From DASRVA01 sp050732935 (GTDB taxonomy: Bacteria > Gemmatimonadota > Gemmatimonadetes > JACCXV01 > JAHWKZ01): a stretch of DNA of 12,941 nt. Position numbers and translations under genes: made by a program. Location of the stretch: assembly GCA_050732935.1 (NCBI GenBank), contig JBOHRW010000232.1:1-12941 (forward strand), given 5' to 3'. Positions 5,806-12,586 of this stretch are shown in pieces. How positions within the stretch are numbered: the first letter of the stretch is position 1; each line of letters starts with the position of its first letter. The notes under the pieces were generated by a model. That model ran no database searches, was not told where the DNA came from, and saw only the letters and a list, made by a program, of their open reading frames with translations.

Positions 5806-8773
5806 ATCCATTCTCCTCCTGATCGCGCTCTCGGCTTGTGCCGCGCGCCAGGTGCTTCTCCCCGACGAGAGCGTGCCTCTGCCCGCCGCGGCCCTCGCGG
5901 GCCCCGCGGCGCCGCTCGCCCCCCGCGCGCGCGACTGGGTCGAGGCGACCCTGGATCGCCTGACCCTGCCCCAGAAGGTGGGCCAGCTCTTCAACGTCTG
6001 GATCAGCGGCGGCTACGTCTCGACCGACAGCGCGGAGTTCGACACCCTGGTGTCCTGGGTCGAGGACCTGGGGCTCAGCGGCGTCACGATCTCGATCGGG
6101 CTCCCCCACGGCTACGCTGCCAAACTGAACGCCCTCCAGGAGCGCGCGCCGGTGCCGCTCCTGGTGACCGCCGACATGGAGGCGGGCCCGGGGATGCGGC
6201 TCTCCGGCTCGTACGCGATCCCCTCGCTCCTGGCTCAGGGGGGCGGCACGTCGTTTCCGCCGCTGATGGCCCTGGGCGCCGCGAGAGACGAGCGGCTGGC
6301 CTTCGAGCTGGGGCGGGTGACCGGCGTCGAGGCGCGGGCGGTCGGCGTCCATCTCGTCTTCGCGCCGGTCCTCGACGTCAACACCGACCCCGGAAACCCG
6401 ATCATCAACACGCGCTCGTTCGGGGAGGACCCGAAGCTGGTGGCGCGGCTCGGGGCCGCGTTCATCGAGGGCGCCCATGCGGCCGGGCTCCAGGCGACCG
6501 CAAAGCACTTCCCGGGTCACGGCGACACCGATGTCGACTCGCACCTGGAGCTGCCGGTCATCGACGCGACCCGCACGCGCCTCGATTCGATCGAGCTGGT
6601 TCCCTTCCGGCGGGCGATCAAGGCCGGTGTCGACGCGGTCATGAGCGCCCACGTCGCGGCGCCGGAGATCCTGGGACCCGACGCCCCGCCGGCCACCCTC
6701 TCGGACTACTTCCTGACCCGGCTGCTGCGGGAAGAGATGGGGTTCGAGGGACTGGTCTTCACCGACGCCATGACGATGGGGGCCATACAGCGCGGATACG
6801 GGGGCGGCGAGGCGGCGGTCCGGGCAATCCTCGCCGGCGCCGACGTCGTGCTTTCGCCGCCCGACCTGGGCGCGGCCTTCCAAGCGGTCGTGGCCGCCGT
6901 GCGCGAGGGGCAGATCAGCGAGGAGCGGCTCGACCGCTCGGTCCGGCGGATGCTCGAGGCCAAGGCGCGGGCCGGGCTTCATCTCGAGCGTACGGTGCCC
7001 TTCGAGCGGGTCGCGGGCGTGGTCGGGAGCCGGGCCCACCAGGCCCTCGCCGACACGGCGGCGACCCGCGCGATCACCCTCATCCGTGACCGGGACCAGC
7101 TGGTGCCGATCCCCGCCGGGCGCCGCGGGAGCGTGCTGGCCATCGCCTACGCCGATCCGGTGAACGTCGTGGCCGGGCGGGTCTTCCACCGGGCCCTCGC
7201 CGAGGCCGTCGACTCGCTGAAGACCACCCGCGTCGACGAGGAGACGTCTTCCGGGCGATACGGCGCGCTTGCCGCCAGCGCGGACTCGGCCGATCTCGTC
7301 GTCGTCTCGGTGCACGTCCGGCCGGAGTCGGGAGCCGGAACGGTCGGCGTGCCCGACTCCTTCCGCGCGTTCGTCGCCGATCTGCTCGAGCGACACGCTC
7401 CGGTCGTCCTGGTCTCCTTCGGGAGCCCCTATCTCTTGGACGCGTGGCCCGGCGCGGGGACGTACCTGATCGCCTGGGGCGGCCAGCCGATCCTCCAGCG
7501 GGCGGCGGCGCGGGCGCTTCTCGGCGAGGCCGACATCACGGGACGGCTGCCGGTCTCGCTCCCGCCGCACCACGCGGCCGGCGAGGGGTTGGTGCGCCGT
7601 GCGGGACGGGCGCCGCCGGAGACCGTGGGCCTGGACTCGCGCCGGCTGGCGCGCGTGGACAGCCTTCTGAAGGCGGCGATCGCCGACTCGGTCACCGCCG
7701 GCGCCGCTCTCGCGATCGGTCGCCATGGCCGGCTGGTCCGGCTCGAAGGTTACGGCAGTCTCGATTGGGGAGGGACAGGCGCGGCCGTCACCGACTCGAC
7801 CCTCTACGATCTGGCCTCGCTGACCAAGGCGGTGGGGACGACGACGGCGATCATGGCGCTCGTGGAGGAAGACCGGCTCCAGCTCGCCGCGCCGGTCTCG
7901 CGTTACCTGGCCTGGTTCACCGGTGGTGGCAAGGAGGAAGTGTCCGTCCGTCAGCTCCTCCTCCATCGAAGCGGGCTCCCGGCATGGCTCCCGCTCTGGC
8001 AGGAGCACGCGGGTCGGGACGGCTACCGCGAGGCGCTCGCCGCTCTCGAGCTGTCCCGGGCGCCTGGCGACTCCACCGTCTACAGCGATCTCGGTTTCAT
8101 CGTGCTGGGCTTCCTCGTCGAGGCGGTGACCGATAAGCCGCTGGACGGCTTTCTCGCGGAGCGTGTCTTCGAGCCGCTCGGGATGCGGGAGACGATGTTC
8201 CGGCCGCCCCCCTTCCTCCTCCCACGGATCGCGCCGACCGAGATCGACACCGTGTTTCGCCACCAGCACGTCCACGGCATGGTCCACGACGAGAACGCGT
8301 ACGCGCTGGGCGGCGTGGCGGGACATGCCGGGCTCTTCTCCTCGGCCCGCGACCTGGCGCGCTACGCCGAGGCGCTGCTGGACGCCAGGCGTGCGGGGGA
8401 GCCGGGAGAGCACGACGACGCTGTGACGGCGCGGGTCTTCGACCCCGTGACCGTGCGACGCTTCACCCTCCGCCACGATTCAACCTCGAGCCGGGCGCTC
8501 GGATGGGACACGCCCGACGAAGACTCCTCGGCCGGGCGCTTCCTCTCGCCCAGCGCCTTCGGCCACACGGGCTTCACCGGCACCAGCCTCTGGATCGACC
8601 CGGAGCTCGACCTCTTCGTGGTCCTGCTCACCAACCGCGTCAACCCCACGCGGGAGCAGGAGGGTCACGTCGCGCTCCGCCGCGCGGTCCACGAGGCGGT
8701 GGCGTGCGCGGTCGTGGACCGGCCACCCTGCGAGCCCGGGACCGCACCGGGCCAGGGCCGGGCCGCCCCGTGA
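5777..8773 (+). CDS. nagZ: Lipoprotein fusion: NagZ-type GH3 beta-N-acetylglucosaminidase + AmiE/class C-like serine hydrolase
   Basis: A 998-residue bifunctional enzyme. Residues 1-20 form a lipoprotein signal with lipobox LSA-C (Cys21), so it acts outside the cytoplasm. The GH3 catalytic domain (about 52-370) carries the NagZ signature KHFPGHGDT followed by DVDSH (243-256). D254/H256 are the expected acid/base dyad, and D330 in 'FTDAMTMGAI' is the expected nucleophile. A GH3 C-terminal domain spans about 395-595. From about 615 a beta-lactamase-fold serine hydrolase follows, with SLTK (S681, K684), YSD (Y769) and HTG (H930-G932) active-site boxes, all intact. In B. subtilis the separate proteins NagZ and AmiE remove GlcNAc and then cleave the MurNAc-L-Ala bond; here both sit in one chain. 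The C-terminal domain could instead be an esterase or DD-peptidase. It is first gene of a plus-strand operon and its stop overlaps the symporter start (GTGA). Confidence 0.9.
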   Translation: MLGSIPGRVKSILLLIALSACAARQVLLPDESVPLPAAALAGPAAPLAPRARDWVEATLDRLTLPQKVGQLFNVWISGGYVSTDSAEFDTLVSWVEDLGLSGVTISIGLPHGYAAKLNALQERAPVPLLVTADMEAGPGMRLSGSYAIPSLLAQGGGTSFPPLMALGAARDERLAFELGRVTGVEARAVGVHLVFAPVLDVNTDPGNPIINTRSFGEDPKLVARLGAAFIEGAHAAGLQATAKHFPGHGDTDVDSHLELPVIDATRTRLDSIELVPFRRAIKAGVDAVMSAHVAAPEILGPDAPPATLSDYFLTRLLREEMGFEGLVFTDAMTMGAIQRGYGGGEAAVRAILAGADVVLSPPDLGAAFQAVVAAVREGQISEERLDRSVRRMLEAKARAGLHLERTVPFERVAGVVGSRAHQALADTAATRAITLIRDRDQLVPIPAGRRGSVLAIAYADPVNVVAGRVFHRALAEAVDSLKTTRVDEETSSGRYGALAASADSADLVVVSVHVRPESGAGTVGVPDSFRAFVADLLERHAPVVLVSFGSPYLLDAWPGAGTYLIAWGGQPILQRAAARALLGEADITGRLPVSLPPHHAAGEGLVRRAGRAPPETVGLDSRRLARVDSLLKAAIADSVTAGAALAIGRHGRLVRLEGYGSLDWGGTGAAVTDSTLYDLASLTKAVGTTTAIMALVEEDRLQLAAPVSRYLAWFTGGGKEEVSVRQLLLHRSGLPAWLPLWQEHAGRDGYREALAALELSRAPGDSTVYSDLGFIVLGFLVEAVTDKPLDGFLAERVFEPLGMRETMFRPPPFLLPRIAPTEIDTVFRHQHVHGMVHDENAYALGGVAGHAGLFSSARDLARYAEALLDARRAGEPGEHDDAVTARVFDPVTVRRFTLRHDSTSSRALGWDTPDEDSSAGRFLSPSAFGHTGFTGTSLWIDPELDLFVVLLTNRVNPTREQEGHVALRRAVHEAVACAVVDRPPCEPGTAPGQGRAAP

Positions 8774-10542
8774 GAGCGGTCGACTGGGCCGTCCTCGCCG
8801 TCTACTTCGCGATCGCCGCGGGCGTCGGGCTCTCGATGGCGCGGCGCGGGGGCCGCTCGCTGGTCGAGTACTTCGCCGGCGGCCGCGCGCTCCCCTGGTG
8901 GCTCGCCGGGACCTCGATGGTCGCCACCACGTTCGCCGCCGACACGCCCCTCGCGGTGACCGAGCTGGTCGCGCGCCACGGCGTGGCGGGGAACTGGCTG
9001 TGGTGGAACATGGTGATGAGCGGCATCCTGACCGTCGTCTTCACCGCGCGGCTCTGGCGCCGGGCCGGCGTCCTGACCGACGTCGAGCTGACCGAGCTTC
9101 GCTACGCCGGCCGTCCCGCGGCCTTCCTGCGCGCCTTCCGCGCCGTCTATATGGCGGTTCCCGTCAACCTCATCGTGATCGGCTGGGTGAACCTGGCCAT
9201 GGCCGACATTCTGGGAATCGTGCTGGATGTGCCGCGCGGATGGGCGCTCGCCTTCTGCTTCGTCCTGACCGCCGGCTACTCGGTGGCCGCGGGGCTCTGG
9301 GGGATCGTCCTCACCGACTTCTTCCAGTTCGCTCTCGCGGTCGCGGGTGCCTTGGTGCTGGCCTTCTTCGCCGTGGACGCGGTCGGCGGGATGGACGGCC
9401 TCCTCGCCGGTCTTGCCGAGCGCTACGGCTCAACCGAAGCGGCGCTCGCGTTCTTCCCGCGCGGGGACGAGGCATGGATGCCCGCGGTGACGCTCGCCGT
9501 CTACCTGGGGGTGAGCTGGTGGGCGTCGTGGTACCCGGGCTCGGAGCCCGGTGGCGGCGGGTACGTGGCGCAGCGGATCTTCGCCTGCCGGACCGAGCGC
9601 GACGGTGTCCTGGCCGTGCTCTGGTTCAACATTGCCCATTACGCGATCCGGCCGTGGCCGTGGATCCTGGTCGCTTTGGCCAGCACGATCCTCTATCCCG
9701 GGTTGTCCAATCCGCGCGAGGGTTACATTCTCGCGATCGTGAACCTGCTGCCGGCGGGGATCCTCGGGTTGGTCGTCGCGTCGCTGGCGGCGGCCTACAT
9801 GTCGACCATCTCCACCCAGCTCAACTGGGGAGCGAGCTACGTGGTGCGGGACCTCTATCAGCGCTTCCTCGACCCGGGGGCGGACGAGCGCCGGCTGGTG
9901 GCGGTCTCGCGCGCGGTGACGCTGGTCCTCATGGTCGCCGGGCTCCTGGTGACCTACCTGATGGGGACGATCGAGGGGGCGTGGCGGTTTCTGCTCGCGA
10001 TCGGCTCGGGCGCCGGGCTGGTCGCCATCCTGCGCTGGTTCTGGTGGCGGATCAGCGCATGGTCGGAGATCTCCGCCATGATCGCCTCGCTGACGGCGAG
10101 CCTGTTCCTGTGGTTCGGAGCCGGGCTCGATCCCGACGATCCCGTCCACTGGGCGTGGATCATGCTGGCGACGGTCGGCTTCTCGACCGCGGTCTGGCTC
10201 CTGGTGACGTTTCTCACGCGGCCCGAGCCGGATGCTACGCTCGAAGCGTTCTATGCCCGCGTCCGCCCGGGCGGCCCCGGCTGGCGTCGCGTGCGCAGCC
10301 GGCTCGGGCTGCCTGGCGAGCCGATCGCCGGCGGAGGCGCGAGCGTCCTCGACTGGGTGGCCGGAGTGGCCGCGGTGTACGCGAGCCTGTTCGGTGTGGG
10401 CGAGCTCCTCTTCGGTGAAACCGCCACCGCCCTGGTGGCGATCGGGTTCGCCGTGCTCGCCTTCGCCTGGATGGGCCGGCGGCTGGGAGCGGAAGCGGCG
10501 CCGCTGGAGCCCATCCCCGTATCTCCCGGGAGAATGGCATGA
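8770..10542 (+). CDS. Sodium:solute symporter (SSS family)
   Basis: Inner-membrane Na+-coupled importer of 590 residues with roughly 13-15 hydrophobic segments. Family features: 'YFAGGRALPWWLAGTSMVATTF' (starting residue 34; TM1-TM2 region), 'GLWGIVLTDFFQF' (175-187; the SSS G-x-x-x-V-x-x-T-D-x-x-Q pattern), and 'STISTQLNWGASY' (345-357) in the helix that provides Ser/Thr ligands to the second sodium site in this fold. After the core comes a charged loop (about 490-520) and two more C-terminal hydrophobic segments. I chose the GTG at 8770: it overlaps the upstream stop by 4 nt and puts the first membrane helix right at the N-terminus. The open frame back to 8503 has no membrane character and overlaps the hydrolase gene. 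The likely cargo is GlcNAc, MurNAc or a related sugar released by the upstream enzyme; this is inferred from context. Confidence 0.9.
   Translation: MRAVDWAVLAVYFAIAAGVGLSMARRGGRSLVEYFAGGRALPWWLAGTSMVATTFAADTPLAVTELVARHGVAGNWLWWNMVMSGILTVVFTARLWRRAGVLTDVELTELRYAGRPAAFLRAFRAVYMAVPVNLIVIGWVNLAMADILGIVLDVPRGWALAFCFVLTAGYSVAAGLWGIVLTDFFQFALAVAGALVLAFFAVDAVGGMDGLLAGLAERYGSTEAALAFFPRGDEAWMPAVTLAVYLGVSWWASWYPGSEPGGGGYVAQRIFACRTERDGVLAVLWFNIAHYAIRPWPWILVALASTILYPGLSNPREGYILAIVNLLPAGILGLVVASLAAAYMSTISTQLNWGASYVVRDLYQRFLDPGADERRLVAVSRAVTLVLMVAGLLVTYLMGTIEGAWRFLLAIGSGAGLVAILRWFWWRISAWSEISAMIASLTASLFLWFGAGLDPDDPVHWAWIMLATVGFSTAVWLLVTFLTRPEPDATLEAFYARVRPGGPGWRRVRSRLGLPGEPIAGGGASVLDWVAGVAAVYASLFGVGELLFGETATALVAIGFAVLAFAWMGRRLGAEAAPLEPIPVSPGRMA
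10528..10533 (+). promoter_or_regulatory. Ribosome binding site of the NagB-PIG-L gene, within a palindrome
   Basis: GGGAGA, 5 nt before the ATG at 10539, lies at the end of the symporter gene. It forms the right half of a perfect 12-bp palindrome, TCTCCCGGGAGA (10522-10533). Together with the ATGA stop/start overlap it supports translational coupling to the symporter gene. Confidence 0.6.
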
Positions 10543-12419
10543 ATCCCGAGCGGATCGAGACCGTCCTCATCGAGGACTACGCGCAACAGGGCGAGGTCGT
10601 GGCGGGCCGGATCGCGGCTCTGATCCGGGCCCACGACGCCGCCGGGCGGCCGACCATCCTCGGGCTCGCCACCGGCTCGACCCCGCTCGAGATCTACCGC
10701 GAGCTGATCCGCCTCCACCGCGAGGAAGGGCTTTCGTTCCAGCGCGTGGTCACGTTCAACCTGGACGAGTACTACCCCATGGATCCGGAGAGCCTGCACA
10801 GCTACGGCCGCTACATGCGGGAGAACTTCTTCGATCACATCGACATCCGGCGTGAGAACCTGCACAGTCCGCGCGGCGGTGTCCCCGAGGAGGAGGTCGA
10901 GGAGGAGTGCCGGCGCTACGAGGACGCGATCCGGGAGGCCGGCGGGATCGACCTCCAGATCCTGGGGATCGGCCGGAGCGGCCATATCGGGTTCAACGAG
11001 CCGGGCTCGGGGCGAGACTCCAGGACGCGCCTCGTCTATCTCGACACGATCACACGTCGGGACGCCGCCGCCGACTTCTTCGGCGAGGACAACGTGCCGC
11101 CGCGGGCGATCACGATGGGGGTGGCGACGATCCTCGATGCGCGCGAAGTGCTGCTGCTGGCCACCGGCGAGCACAAGGCCCGCATCGTGCAGCGCGCCGT
11201 CGAGGGACAGGTCTCCCCCGACGTGGCGGCCACCTATCTCCAGCAGCATCCGCGCGCCACCGTGTACCTCGACCCGCCCGCCGCGGCCGACCTGACGCGA
11301 GTGAAGACGCCGTGGCTCCTGGACGAGGTCGAGTGGTCGCCACAGCGGGAGATCGAGGCCGTGGTCTGGCTGAGCGAACGGGTCGGCAAGTCGATCCTGC
11401 GGCTCAGCGACCAGGATTACCGCGACCATCACCTGAGCATGCTGATCGCCCGCCACGGCTCGGCCGGCCCGATCAACGGCGACGTCTTCAACGCGCTGAT
11501 CGCCAAGATCCGCGGCAAGAGCAAGCTCCCGTCCGGCCGCGGGATCCTCGTCTTCTCGCCGCATCCCGACGACGACGTGATCTCGATGGGCGGGATCCTC
11601 CGGAAGCTCCAGATGAACGACAACGAGATCACGGTCGCTTACATGACCAGCGGGAACATCGCCGTCTTCGACCACGAGGTGCGGCGGCACCTCGACCTGA
11701 TGGAGCGGGTCGAGCGCGGCTTCGGCCTGGACGTGGCGCCGCTGGAGGCCCTGCGGAGACGGATCGAGAGCTTCCTCGACGGGAAGCATCCCGGCGAGGT
11801 GGATATTGCCGAGATCCAGGAGATCAAGCGGGCGATCCGCGAGTCCGAGGCGGTGGCGGCGCTCGCTTCGCTGGGGATCCGCCGCGAGCAGGCCAGGTTC
11901 CTGAACCTCCCCTTCTACCGGACGGGCCAGGTCCGCAAGGACCCGATCGGGGAGCCCGACGTGGAGATCGTCCACGAGCTGCTCGAGGAAGTGCGGCCCC
12001 AGATGGTCTTCGCCGCCGGCGATCTGTCCGATCCTCACGGCACGCACAGGATGTGCCTGGAAGCGATCGAGCGCGCGCTGGAGCGCCAGGGCAGGCCCAT
12101 GCCGGAGGTGTGGTTCTACCGCGGCGCATGGGAGGAATGGCCGGTCAGCGAGGCGACGGTGCTGGTCCCGCTCTCGGAGGAGGAGCTCCGCCGGAAGATC
12201 CTGGCCATCTTCAAGCACGAGTCGCAGAAGGACAAGGCTCCCTTCCCGGGACCGGACGAGCGGGAGTTCTGGGAGCGGGTCGACGAGCGCAACCGCGGCA
12301 CCGCGGGCACGCTCGAGCGCCTGGGTCTCCCCGCGTACTTCGCGATCGAGGCGTACGTGGTCGAGCGGAACGGCCGGCGCGTCCCGACGCCGCCTGTGCC
12401 CACGAGCGCGCTGGGATAG
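10539..12419 (+). CDS. NagB-like glucosamine-6-phosphate deaminase fused to PIG-L/LmbE deacetylase
   Basis: A 626-residue cytoplasmic protein without signal sequence. Residues 1-275 match NagB: 'LGLATGSTPL' (41-50, phosphate-binding loop), 'VVTFNLDEYYPM' (70-81, catalytic D76), and 'GIGRSGHIGFNEPGS' (143-157). H149 and E154 correspond to E. coli H143 and E148, but the position of E. coli D141 is serine (S147). Residues about 330-615 are a PIG-L deacetylase domain with 'FSPHPDDDV' (339-347; H342 and D345 region) and 'SDPHGTHR' (497-504), the usual zinc-ligand motifs. Such NagB/PIG-L fusions of about this length occur in Bacteroidota. The obvious reading is deacetylation plus deamination of GlcNAc-6-phosphate, feeding fructose-6-phosphate into glycolysis and standing in for NagA, but the missing acid residue leaves true deaminase activity open. 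Its start overlaps the symporter stop (ATGA). Confidence 0.88.
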   Translation: MNPERIETVLIEDYAQQGEVVAGRIAALIRAHDAAGRPTILGLATGSTPLEIYRELIRLHREEGLSFQRVVTFNLDEYYPMDPESLHSYGRYMRENFFDHIDIRRENLHSPRGGVPEEEVEEECRRYEDAIREAGGIDLQILGIGRSGHIGFNEPGSGRDSRTRLVYLDTITRRDAAADFFGEDNVPPRAITMGVATILDAREVLLLATGEHKARIVQRAVEGQVSPDVAATYLQQHPRATVYLDPPAAADLTRVKTPWLLDEVEWSPQREIEAVVWLSERVGKSILRLSDQDYRDHHLSMLIARHGSAGPINGDVFNALIAKIRGKSKLPSGRGILVFSPHPDDDVISMGGILRKLQMNDNEITVAYMTSGNIAVFDHEVRRHLDLMERVERGFGLDVAPLEALRRRIESFLDGKHPGEVDIAEIQEIKRAIRESEAVAALASLGIRREQARFLNLPFYRTGQVRKDPIGEPDVEIVHELLEEVRPQMVFAAGDLSDPHGTHRMCLEAIERALERQGRPMPEVWFYRGAWEEWPVSEATVLVPLSEEELRRKILAIFKHESQKDKAPFPGPDEREFWERVDERNRGTAGTLERLGLPAYFAIEAYVVERNGRRVPTPPVPTSALG

Positions 12420-12432
12420 CGATACGGATTGA

Positions 12433-12554
12433 GCAGCGCGGGCGCACCCGGAGGAGGCCGTTTCGCAGAGCAAGTGGAGACCCCGCAGGCGCGTAGCGCC
12501 GAGGAGGCTCCACGCCGCGGAGCGCCGGCCGACGAAGCGGTGCGCCCGCGCTGC
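12433..12554. repeat. Structured intergenic element with perfect 16-bp inverted ends
   Basis: This 122-bp stretch fills most of the 167-bp gap after the NagB-PIG-L gene. Its ends, GCAGCGCGGGCGCACC (12433-12448) and GGTGCGCCCGCGCTGC (12539-12554), are perfect reverse complements. Pairing can continue inward: 12458-12465 with 12533-12540 (one G-T wobble), leaving an 11-nt bulge on the left. Inside, GTGGAG (12474-12479) pairs with CTCCAC (12508-12513), enclosing GGCGC-GTA-GCGCC (12488-12500). GAGGAGGC occurs twice (12451, 12501). No T-run follows, so it is not a classic intrinsic terminator. It could be a dispersed repeat (REP/MITE-like), an mRNA-stabilising or attenuating structure, or a structured leader of the next gene. 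No target duplication is visible at the edges. Confidence 0.6.
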
Positions 12555-12586
12555 CCCGCCGCGTCCCGCTCGCCCGAACGCGTCCG

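Noticed and set aside
5717..8476. A 919-codon open frame on the minus strand opposite the NagZ fusion gene
   Set aside because: Its translation is Arg/Gly/Asp-rich low-complexity sequence with no recognisable domain, it is antisense to a gene with intact active sites, and such frames are expected in GC-rich DNA.
8503..8769. N-terminal extension of the first symporter to an ATG at 8503
   Set aside because: The added residues are Arg/Pro/His-rich, out of character for the family, and lie over the HTG box of the serine hydrolase in another frame. The GTG at 8770 gives a normal N-terminus.
10251..12473. A 740-codon minus-strand open frame opposite NagB-PIG-L
   Set aside because: No domain, no signal or membrane segments, no ribosome binding site, and complete overlap with a well-conserved gene.
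12433..12554. Insertion sequence or MITE with target duplication
   Set aside because: Inverted ends are perfect, but there is no transposase and no flanking direct repeat that I can see. It is reported only as a structured repeat-like element.
12555..12586. Upstream extension of the second symporter through the open frame before 12587
   Set aside because: The added codons are Pro/Arg-rich, run into the structured element, and would displace the first membrane helix from its usual place at the N-terminus.
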